Positions 10,574 through 20,746 of a stretch of 64,000 nucleotides of DNA are shown piece by piece (the stretch's first letter is position 1; the number at the start of each line of letters is the position of its first letter). A program made the translations under genes and the position numbers. The stretch is from Ailurus styani (taxonomy: Eukaryota > Chordata > Mammalia > Carnivora > Ailuridae). Location: contig LNAC01001866.1 of NCBI GenBank assembly GCA_002007465.1, positions 1 to 64,000 of the forward strand. Direction: 5' to 3'. The notes below the pieces were generated by a model. That model was not told the origin of the DNA. It did not search any database and was given only the letters and a program-made list of their open reading frames with translations.

Positions 10574-12764
10574 TAAATAGAAGTTTTAGCCTTGAAATAA
10601 ATTTTTGTGCCAAAAAGGATTTTTTTTTTTAACAGAGTGCCTGATACCCCAGGCTTGGGTAACATAGGAGCAGTTAAAGAAAAACCCAATTTGAATAAAT
10701 GTTCATAGTAATTTCATATCCCTACAGAAACAAAGCAAAATTTTAAAAAAGTCATATTCTAAAGAAAAACCTCTCTACCACTATAGCCAAATTGGTTTGC
10801 TTTTTTATGCTGCTTAAACAAATATGATAATCATACTGAAATATATCCATGAAATATTAATATGTCTAATACTGTAAAGGCTATTTCTCAAGGACAGAAT
10901 ATAATTACCTATTCTGTTCTTAGTGCATGTTTATAAAACTTCATGGGGTAAGTGATGAATTTAGACAAAGTAACACAAGAGGAGAACTTTCTGAGTGTAA
11001 AAGACCAAAGGAAAAGATGGATGAATCTATGGCTGTGATGTGAACTATGTGGATTCTGTATTAAATGGGCAACACAGGAACAAATGTGAGGTAGTGCCAA
11101 AGAAAAGGCAAGATTAAGAGCAGTGAAATAAATTCCCCAAGGGAAAAAATGACTGATAAAGGGAAGCACAAACATTGAAAGCATAAGTCTTAGGCAGCCA
11201 GTGTTTTTCATGAAAAGCATCATATACACAAGTATACTTATGCATACATATATTCTGATAACTTTTGATATATATTTTCTCCTTATTTTCTCCTATATGG
11301 GACTGTGAGTGACAAACAAGGCTGGCAACAAATCCAGAAAAAAGGCAGGAGTATGATGTTGGCATTTCTATGATAACATTTACATATATCAAGAAGGAGG
11401 TTGGTGCTGGTGAAGAAATAGGGATGAAGACAGTGGCCTCTCATCAGAAACACCTTAATTCTGAAAGGCAAGACTAATGTGATGGTAACTGGTTTTATTA
11501 TAATCTTTGACTAATCAGAGTTGAATTAAAACTTCCTCAGATTATCTAACCAAGGGTTACACAAATATACTGGGGTAAAAAAGAAATAGGACATAATATT
11601 TTTCTAAGTTATAATAGTGGTTAATAAGCAATGTGATGTCCATGGGCTGTTTTTATAGAGAAACTATTTTGTGAAAGCATTTTTTGACACTATTTTATCA
11701 GTCATGGTTTCTAGAGATTTTGCTTTGTTCATATATTCTTCTCACAGCAGGAAGTCAAGAAATGTGGAAAATGATTGGAATAAAGGTCTGTGTGCAGGAA
11801 ATACTGAGTTATGTTATCAAATTGTGGGAGAACGTTTAAATGGGGCAGCCATATATCAATGCATTATTAATCTTTTCCCATTCCATATATAAAACCACAC
11901 ACAGACACACATACATGCACACAGATACATAATATTCTTTAAAAAGATGCCTTTTTCAGCTTGAATTTTTTTCCTGATATTGCAGAGAATACAATTGCAT
12001 AAGTGGGTAACATGCTTGCTAAACTTCCATTTTTTAAAAATTTGAATAAATTCTAAGTATATGTAGGCTTTATATAGTTGTCACATCTATAGTAGTCTAA
12101 GTGAAGAGAGAATAAATATCATAAGCTTTGGTTTAGCTGCTGGTATGTCTATAATCTAATTTTTTCAGAGGGATAGTAGCATGATATATGGATATCTACT
12201 GAATATTAGTTTATAGGAGAAAGCAAAGTTGATTTTTCACAGAATACAGTAACAGCTGGATTCCAAAGTGCTAACAATAAAAAATTTAAAAGGTATATGC
12301 AAACATTTTATGTCAACTTCTATGGCTTTTCTTCATTATTTCACCTTATATACTAATCTCTCTTAGGACATAAAAACAATGCTAACTACATCTATTTAGC
12401 TTATGATTGTAGTATATTTTTTATTTGAATTGAAATAGCTGTCATAGTATTAAGAATAATAAAACACAACATTTTTGTTAGGCTCCATTTTCTTTAGTGT
12501 ACTTCAAAAAAAATACATGTGTATATTTAAAGAGCCTAAAACTGAGCTTTTCTATTTTCTTAGGTTTTATTAACATTATGTAATACAATCCATGTGATTT
12601 ACTATTTTCTAATCATTCATAATTTTGTGTTTTGAGGTGCAGTGTACTGTGAGTGATAGAGGGCAATAAAATAAAATCCTTGCAGTTTACAGTCTACTTT
12701 CTAATGTGCACTCTACCTTGACTTCATTACAATAACCACCTAAAGCTTTCAAAATAACATTTCA
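10574..12764. other. Unannotated stretch
   Basis: I see no gene. An imperfect CA-rich patch lies at about 11892-11930. Several short frames on the minus strand at 10909-11471 overlap one another in different frames and show no domain features, so they are treated as chance. Confidence 0.5.
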
Positions 12765-12937
12765 TGTGTACTGTGTGCTTACCAGGTGCTGTGCTAAACA
12801 TGCTTTATATACATTATAACAGTCAACTCTGACAACAGACTATGAAATGAGGGGAACTGAGCCTGAGGAACTCAACATTCTCCTCCAAGATTACATGGTT
12901 TATGACCAAACCAGAATTGTAACTCTGGGCTGACTCA
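12765..12937 (+). mobile_element. MIR fragment
   Basis: The series 'accaggtgctgtgctaaac' near 12781, 'atgaggggaactgagcctg' near 12846 and 'ccaaaccagaattgtaactc' near 12906 follows the order of an old MIR-type SINE. It is heavily diverged. Confidence 0.6.
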
Positions 12938-13002
12938 TTCCCAAGGGCCAGATTCTTTTCTTTTTTTTTTTTTTTTAATTTTTTCCCAAGGGCCAGATTC
13001 TT
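12938..13002 (-). mobile_element. Tail-only retroinsertion: 20-base target duplication around a T tract
   Basis: The 20-mer 'ttcccaagggccagattctt' occurs perfectly at 12938-12957 and again at 12983-13002. Between the copies lie only 25 bases, nearly all T (12958-12982). Duplication length and poly(A/T) content fit target-primed reverse transcription in which only the RNA tail was copied. An alternative is a SINE whose body was later lost, or replication slippage. Strand is set by reading the T tract as a minus-strand poly(A). Confidence 0.65.
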
Positions 13003-13603
13003 ACCAACATGTATTATCATTTCAGATTAGGCGGAGTTATTAGTAGAGATAAATGTATAGATTGTGATTTTATGAGCATTGCCTATAAACAGAGTTTATA
13101 TATAGCAACTTTTTTGTAACACAGTACATTTTTAAAATTATTGCCTATTAGATGACTTGTCAAAATAATACAATGAGTATATTATCAATATACCAATTCT
13201 GAAGACAGCCCTGGCTCTTCCGAATTTTGGATTTGGTCTTACTAGATAGTAAATTAATGTGTTATTATATTAGCTCCAAGACATGCACATGTGTTCAGGT
13301 ACACAGCTGGAAATGTCAGCATACACAGTCCCCTCTACCATTCCCCTTTTCTCAAAGGCACAGCTCTAGTCTATTCAACTGGCATTATCTTCTAATCATT
13401 GCTGCCATACATCCCATTTAACTGAACACTTGTATTATTGTAATAAAGTTCTCAGCATGCACCACTACTATAGTTATTTCTGTGAGAAGCTTTACTCATT
13501 TTTCTGAATTACAGTTTCACAATACATTCTTACCAGTCCATCCCCCAATTTTAACTTCTCTCAAATTAGCCCCCAAATTTAGCTTGGAGGCAGCAGGAAG
13601 GTA
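13003..13603. other. Unannotated stretch
   Basis: I see no gene or repeat that I can name. The 64-codon frame at 13227-13421 lacks domain features. Confidence 0.45.
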
Positions 13604-13613
13604 GTTCATTTTC

Positions 13614-13824
13614 TTTTTTAAAAAATTTTTAAAGATTTTATTTATTTATTTGAGCGAGGGTAAGAGCTAGAGAGAGAGGGAGCACACGCAGAGGGTAGAG
13701 GGAGAGAGAGAAGCAGGCTCCCCAGTGAGCAGGGAGCCTGATGTGGGACTCCATCCCACGACCCTGGGATCATGACCTGAGCTCAAGGCAGATGTTTAAC
13801 CAGCTGAGCCACCCAGGCGCCCCT
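13614..13824 (-). mobile_element. Can-SINE, older caniform type
   Basis: It is in reverse orientation, with the tail 'aaagattttatttatttatt', the body 'agagagagaagcaggctccc' and the head 'gccacccaggcgcccc'. The target-site duplication 'gttcattttc' lies at 13604-13613 and 13825-13834. Confidence 0.94.
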
Positions 13825-14075
13825 GTTCATTTTCATAAATACTGCAAATAGGCCATCTGCTGACTGTGTGTCCTATATTCTCATTTAGTTCTAAACACTT
13901 TATAATTGTTGTCTCATTTGATACTGAACTGCCCTGTTCATGGGCCTTCCCCAGATTTACTTTGTCGAAGTCTGCTGAGGTAATTTCACCAGGGTTCAGC
14001 CAGTAGATGGACTTGATTCTTAAGGTACACTATGTTATCTGACTTACCTCTAATATTGCTAACAAAGGAGACTTA

Positions 14076-14185
14076 TTTTCAAAGTTTATTTTTTTAGTAA
14101 TCTCTACAATCAACATGTAGGCTTGAACTCACAACTCCGAGATCAAGAGTCACATGCTCCTCCAACTGGGCCAGCCACGTGCCCC
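14076..14185 (-). mobile_element. Short tRNA-like Can-SINE (tRNA-Lys-derived monomer type)
   Basis: Only the tRNA-like half is present: 'agtaatctctacaatcaaca' to 'gggccagccacgtgcccc' in reverse. It lacks the CT-rich body of the other SINEs. An imperfect duplication 'acaaaggagactta' / 'acaaaagagacatt' flanks it (14062-14075, 14186-14199). It is older than the full-length Can-SINEs. It is not a functional tRNA gene because the anticodon-arm pairing is lost. Confidence 0.85.
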
Positions 14186-14199
14186 ACAAAAGAGACATT

Positions 14200-15970
14200 C
14201 TTAAGGCTTCCCTATTTACTCTGTTTTATTACTCCAATTTTTAGAACTGAAATAGAAATAAGGAAAGACACATTTTTGAAGAGTCTTCAGATTTCAAGAT
14301 GCATCGTATAAGATAATCTGAAGCAAAGCTAATAAGATTTTGAAATGAATTAAAAAAACAGAATAAAAGAAGATATACTTAGTCTTGAACTGTTTAAAGG
14401 ACAGTCATATAGTAAAACTGAACTGACTTGAATTTTTATGAGAGAACATGATTAAGACCATCAGAAATGTTTATGACTATTATTTCTACACAATGTAAGA
14501 CTGAATTTAAATTCTAGCTATGGAACTTCACTGTAATATGCCTTGCTATAGCAAGAACAATAGGGCTTGGATTATTTAGATAGAGGACTTCTAACCAATT
14601 ATTAAATATTTGGTGGAGTTAAAATAAATGTGGTTCAGTGAGGATAGATCACAAAAGAGATGCATAAACAATAATATCTACTGATCTATTTGTCTGAAAA
14701 ACTTATAAAAACTGCTATAGAAATTGTTCTGCCACTAGACTAAAAGATACATACTTACTTGTAGGGACCAGATTATGTCCATCTCTATGTCTTCAACACT
14801 GCATAAACGATTGAAGAAAATACCATAAAATACTTGCTGAACTTAATTGTTCTTAAATGTAAAATAGCAGTTTGTATTGTATTTATGAAAGAAGATACTT
14901 CCAGAAAGCTTTACTTAGCCAAAATTCAGGAATTTAGTCTTTCCTCAATGGTCCTACAACCATCTGCTTTCAAATATAAAGATCCCAAATGAACATCTTC
15001 CTCAATAACTAATCAACTCTGAGTAACTAAACAAGGAACAAAATTTCATATTAAAACCAAATAATAAGTGATTTTTGTGCTAAAAATTCACAGAAATTAT
15101 GGTACATATAAAGGTTTTGAATTAAATATGGCAAAATATTTGTTCAAATGAATAGGAAAATTTAAAATATAATTAAAATTTCAGCATTTATCTCCTAATA
15201 TAAGCAGAAGTCTTCAATTTAAAGTGAGAATACCTTATGTGGTTCAAAAATATCCATCCACAGAATTAAAATATAAAAGCATTTATATCTTATCTCATCA
15301 TTTAAAAATGTAATTCTATATAAAACTTGTAATATATATAATGTTAAGTACAGAATTATAGGCATGAATTTTTAAATAAAATTATTGAGATTTTAGGTCA
15401 AAATATTTATTTGGTGGAGCCCACAAGGAATTATGTACATAAATGTAGGTAAGAAAATTCCATTTCTTCCCTCTGAAACAATAAGAATTATTAATCTGCA
15501 TCCATGAATTTTGAGAGATCTATGATGTCTCTAGGCAATGCCTGAGAAAAATATGAAAAATTATCTTTACATATTTTCTGTTAATTTGTCTGGGAGAATA
15601 TCCATAGCGTTAATCTAATTCTAATAACGTAATACATATATACATATATACATACACTGCAAGTAAAAAACATTAGTTATACATTACAGAATGCCATTGT
15701 TCAGTCATGGCATCTGGTAACAATTTGGGCTTGCCCTGGAGAATTAAATAATATCTAGTGACAGGATGACTTTTTGTATAGGTAGCTATTCAAAATACTT
15801 CTGATTTGGGTTTGAGAAGAGACTGGAAAATATATAATTAGTAATCATTATTTTAGTAGTTATTTCCTAAAGACAATAAATGGAATTAAAGAAAGTATGC
15901 CAAAGACTAAAATTTTAACTTTTAGGACATTCTCTAGTAATCTAATCTTCAGTGACTACAGTAAGTCAGT
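14200..15970. other. Unannotated AT-rich stretch
   Basis: I see no gene or confidently named repeat. A short TATATACA run sits near 15636-15655. Confidence 0.5.
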
Positions 15971-15972
15971 AT

Positions 15973-16167
15973 TTTTTAAAAAATATTTATTTCTTTATTT
16001 TAGAGAGAGAGTGTGTGAGCAAGAGGGCAGAGAGAGAGAGAGAATCTCAAGCAGACTCCTTGCTGAGCAGGGAGCCCAACATGGGACTCAGTTCCAGGAC
16101 CCTGAGATCGTGACTTGAGCTGAAACCAAGAGTCAGCACTCAACAGACTGAGCCACCCAGGTGCCCC
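15973..16167 (-). mobile_element. Can-SINE, old subfamily
   Basis: It is a reverse-oriented element. Its head region, 'caacagactgagccaccc', preceded by 'aaaccaagagtcagc', belongs to the older carnivore-wide type. No clear target duplication remains. Frames on both strands at 15897-16191 are SINE translations. Confidence 0.88.
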
Positions 16168-16831
16168 AAAAATCAGCCCCAAAATCAACATTTTTGTGTT
16201 GACTAACCAATCCCATCTTAACTGAACAGTGTTACAAGAGAATAGAAGTCAGTCATAGTACTAAAGACTAAAAATGTTAAGACTACATTCGGAGGAAATG
16301 TGATCTTATAAACTTTGATTTCTCTCTATCTTTAGTTTCCCCAAGTATTTCTCAAATAAAAATACATAGTCAAGAAAACACTGACAGGCTAGCTCTAGCT
16401 CCTCTTCAGTTTTAGTGACCACTTTTTAAAATTCTCACAATATGTGGGGCTCTTATTTTCAATATGTGCTTTCTATACTTAATCGCTGATTGTTTTCCCT
16501 CCTTCTCACTCTCAGGCCAAAATAAACAAACAAAAAATATATTTTGTATTTATTACGTATATATTTGTATACACACTGCCATCTTCAAATCTCTCTCACT
16601 TCAGGGTTATATTTAAAGTAGCAAATGTTTCCTTTTAAATATAACCCGTTTTATACTCATTCTCCATGCACTATTCCTAAAATGCTTTTGAAGACTATCA
16701 ATAGTCAAATCCTCATAATTCTATGATATCTTACTACACATTATAAAATGGCCATAATAATATTTAGTTATAAATACATATATAGGTATTAATAAAACTT
16801 TGAGAACTCCTATTTGTAACAAAATACTTTT

Positions 16832-17022
16832 TTTAAAGATTTTATCTCTTTATTTGATAGAGAGAGAGAGATCACAAGTAGGCAGAGAGGCAGGCAGAGA
16901 GTAGGGAGAAGCAGGCTCCCTGCTAAGCAGACAGCCCGACGCAGGACTCGATCCCAGGACCCTGAGATCATGACCCGAGCCTAAGGCAGAGGCTTTAACC
17001 CACTGAGCCACCCAGGTGCCCT
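16832..17022 (-). mobile_element. Can-SINE, mustelid (SINEC_Mv-like) type
   Basis: The reverse-oriented body contains 'cacaagtaggcagagaggc'. The flanks 'gtaacaaaatactttt' (16816-16831) and 'gtaataaaaacactttt' (17023-17039) form a slightly decayed target-site duplication. Confidence 0.92.
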
Positions 17023-17070
17023 GTAATAAAAACACTTTTGATTATCTTATTATTGAAAATTCCTCCTGTT

Positions 17071-17278
17071 CAAGTGCCTGGGTGACTTAGTCGGTGAAGC
17101 GTCTGACTCTTGATTTTAGCTCAGATCATGATCTCAGGGTCAGGAGATTGAGCCAGGCGTTGGGCTCTGCCCTCTGTGGGGATTCAGCTTCAGATTTTCT
17201 CTCCTGTACCTCTGCCCTTCCCCCTACTTGTGCTCATACATTCTCAAATAAATAATAAATAAATAAAAATCTAAAAAA
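17071..17278 (+). mobile_element. Can-SINE, old subfamily
   Basis: It has a sense-oriented head 'caagtgcctgggtgacttag', the B-box side 'gatctcagggtcaggagatt', and an AAATAAATAAA tail. The duplication is 'aaaattcctcctgtt' (17056-17070) and 'aaaattcctcttgatt' (from 17279). It lies 48 bases downstream of the preceding, oppositely oriented SINE, so the two form a tail-to-tail-free, head-to-head pair. Confidence 0.9.
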
Positions 17279-17294
17279 AAAATTCCTCTTGATT

Positions 17295-19510
17295 CAGTAT
17301 ATACAACATTATATGACACATGGAAAAATGTTAAAAAGGTATCTGGTACTTTATTAAAGGCATCTTTAGTAGGATCTACATATGATCATTCTGTACTACT
17401 ATGTGTAAAACACTGCAACAGACATACAAAAATTAGCATTGCACAGTCATGTTTTTAAAAGATTTTATAGCTTATTGAATCTCATTTCTTACACTTCATT
17501 ATCTCAAGAGAAAAGCAGAATTTATTCTATTATTAAAACAGGGCTTTTAATATATTTTGCATATCCCATATTTTTTCAGTATTCTGACATTTATTTACTT
17601 ATTAGATATTTTAAATTATGCCCTTTGCTTCAAAGCCTCACAGCACAACCTGGATAAAACTTTCATTAAATATTTAAATAAGGAGAAGAAACAATCAAAC
17701 AGCAACATAATAATCAAACAAAAAAGCTCCCAGCATAAAACCACAGATTTCACTTGTTGAAACAGACTCCATATTTAAAAAAAAGATAGTGTGTGGTTTC
17801 TTTAGCATTATATATTATTAATGCTAAAATTCAGTACAATGAAATCTGAATTTTGTATGGGGGACACTATCTTCAATAATTAAAGAAGTAGATCAGTTTG
17901 GCAATCCTTGGCTTATCCCTTACCCAACTGGTTAAATTATTTAGGCACTTTATCTAATTATAGTTAGATAATTTGTATGATTCATTCTGCTATGAACAAA
18001 ACCTGTTGAGCAATAAATCCCTTCAAATAGAGTTTTATGTGTGTACAGCAAATTACTTTTACTAGTATTATTCATTGGTATACGTAACAAAAGAAAAACT
18101 CTGTATTAAGACAGAGTTATAATAGATATGTGGAAAAACTATAAAAGCACAATTCTGCTCAAATGCCATTGTGACTAATATGGGGAATTATTATTTTAGA
18201 AGAATCACATTTTGTCCTAAAGACTTCTATATTCTCTTGTGAACATTTAGATCACCAGCATGGCATGTAGTAGATTTTCGATAAATGGAGACCTTTTGCA
18301 TGGGTACGGAAAGTTATTTTCCTGAAAGGGTTTTTATTTCAATAGTTTGTGATCCCCATTTCCACTCAATATCTTTATATCTAAGGCCTTTGCATAGATA
18401 AGCATAGGAATCAAGTGTAGTATCAGAATTAAGGTTTTGTTAAATTTTGTAACAAATCAACTACCTTTAATTATTTCTCTTGAGGTAAAAGTAAGGTATT
18501 TGATAAGTAATATTGGGTGAATTTGCTTTTATTCTTAATTCAGGAGCACAGGGCATGTGGCTCCAAATAAACAGATAATTTCTAAATAATGTACTCAACA
18601 CTGTTTTTGAAAAGATAAATGTTCCAAATATTCCTCCTCTAACAAAAGATTTCTGCTTTTGAACATATGAGAGTAACATTCTGAGTCAAACTAACTTAGA
18701 GATCACATGTACTGTATAGTCTAGGAAGGATTCCCCACTTTTTCAGGAACATTTTTGGACCCAATAAGATTGTCAAGTTATCTGATTTCATTTAAAGAGT
18801 TCTTAACATTTGGGTTAAAACAAACATATTTAATGTTAGATTATTCAGTCTTTTCCATTTTTATTCGTTTTATAATTCCTTTGGCTGTTGAAATAAAGAA
18901 ACTTGGACTATGCTTTGAAAGTTACTTTCCCTTAGCATTGTATTTCCAATAAACCAAATAGAGTGGAATATGTTATAACCTTAATTAAAATAAATTACAT
19001 TTTACTGTACAGGTTATACAGTATTTTTTCCTTACAGAAAAGTTTTATAATAAACATATATATTTCCCATTCATCTCTATCACATTTTAATCTTTATAAA
19101 GTATTGCCAGACCAAAAAAAAAATCATAGAAAAATCATTGTTTAATTTCACTTTATGTTCTAAGCTGAAAAACACTATTCTTTAACTTTCCAATATGATC
19201 TCAGCTGTATTTCAAAACAATTTCTCCTAACATAAATCAGAATGTTTTGCGAATTTATTTAGAAAAGAAGATGTCTTCCCTCCAAAGCAGAACAAATTGA
19301 AGGCTCCTTTTTTCTTTTTTTTTTTTTACAAAGTAAAGTTCACATGTTTTATGACTATTCTTGAACACAGGAAGCCAACTAATTGCTTCTTGTGTAAAAG
19401 GATAACAACTTCCAATTTTAGTTCCATTTTGCATATAGTATTAATACTAATTTTAAATATATTTTAACATTTATTAAAAGTTCAGATAATTCAATCACTA
19501 TTTTTAAGCT
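17295..19510. other. Unannotated AT-rich stretch
   Basis: I see no gene. A possible MIR end ('ggcatgtagtagattttcg', near 18261) is too short to call. Frames at 17439-17760 and 18467-19145 show no domains. Confidence 0.5.
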
Positions 19511-19520
19511 TTTTAAAAAA

Positions 19521-19624
19521 CAATTATATTTTTTAAGTAATATCTGCATCCATCGTGGGGCTTGAACTTAAAACCCCAAGATCAGAAGTCGCATGCTCTA
19601 CCGACTAAGCCAGCCAGGCACCCC
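19521..19624 (-). mobile_element. Short tRNA-like Can-SINE (monomer type)
   Basis: Reverse-oriented tRNA-like sequence runs from 'ttttttaagtaatatctgca' to 'agccagccaggcacccc', with 'gcatgctctaccgactaagc' (the A-box side) preserved well. No CT-rich body and no clear target duplication are visible. Confidence 0.85.
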
Positions 19625-19639
19625 AAGCCCTGTTTTCAT

Positions 19640-20731
19640 TATACAAACATAAAATTCTTCATATTCCAGTATTTAGAAGATTATATTCTGAATTTTCATA
19701 TACTAATCCTAATGCTTGGAGTGATAGGTCTACGGAGAATGTTTCTGTTGTCCCTGTTTCCTCTACTTCCCTTGTATGTCTTTATCCCTCCCTGTCTAGA
19801 AGGGACCAATGAAGGAAAAGGGGAGATGATGATTTTTTAGATGAGTAGTTCTCTTCATTGCTGGTTTTCTCTTCAAAAAGGAATGAGTACATAGTATCTT
19901 CAGCCAGTAATGAATTGTCTGCTCTCTTTGATGACCCGGATTTATGTGTCTCCTAGCCTAGACTGAATTCCATCTCCAAGAGTTCATTATTGGCCACACA
20001 CCAGATAGCCAGGAAAGTAGACTTGCTAAAGAGACCTGATCTGCGAATCACTGAAAACTTGAGTAAAAGATGCTGTCCACATATGAAGGCAGCAGGATGG
20101 AGAAAAGCTGCACTAATACCTTCAAAGAAGGAAACAAATGAGGTGAGGTGTTAAGCTGACAAACATCAATACAGGAAGAGAATCCAAACTGCTGTATACA
20201 GTAGTTTACATTTTTCTTGTCTCAGTATAAGGAAAATCAGCTCTTTCTACTCAGGTCACCAGTGAAACTAATGGCAATGAGAAGCTATCTAGGCCTCTGT
20301 GTAAGCCACATGCCTTTCTTGCCAGCTGATATTACTCACTTATAGGCTTTTTTTCCCTGTGCCCTAGAAATTTGTAAAAGTAATCTATAGCATGCTTTCA
20401 GTTTACAGTCCCATAAGGAGGTATGAACTAGCTACTGCATGGAATTCTTCAATCACTGATTTTGCTCATTTACTGGAGCAAGTGCATTGGGGTACAGAAG
20501 ATCACTACATCAAGCAATATGGTGGCCAAGGGAAGCTGACTTTCCATCAGTTCTCACAACTACTGGAAAACTATGAGCGTAAGACACTGACTAAAAGGGA
20601 TTGCTAAAGACAGTACTTGAAGCATCTTTTACTGTAAGAAGAAAGGTGAGCTGGAAGAAACTGCAGCTGTGTACCTAGGCAATAGGTGGGTTCCTCACTG
20701 ATTTCCATCAGCAGATGATTGAGGCTTCCTT
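19640..20731. other. Unannotated stretch with an unidentified 71-codon frame
   Basis: The plus-strand frame at 20392-20607 reads as a fairly balanced peptide containing 'LLEQVHWGTEDHYIKQYGG'. Its composition is less AT-driven than neighbouring chance frames. I do not recognise it, it has no convincing splice sites, and sequence on either side holds stops. It could be a fragment of an old processed pseudogene. Confidence 0.35.
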
Positions 20732-20746
20732 AGAATTCACTGGCAG

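Noticed and set aside
14076..14185. Possible tRNA gene on the minus strand
   Set aside because: The tRNA-like A and B boxes belong to a Can-SINE monomer. Arm pairing is lost and target-duplication traces are present. The same applies at 19521-19624 and 53488-53596.
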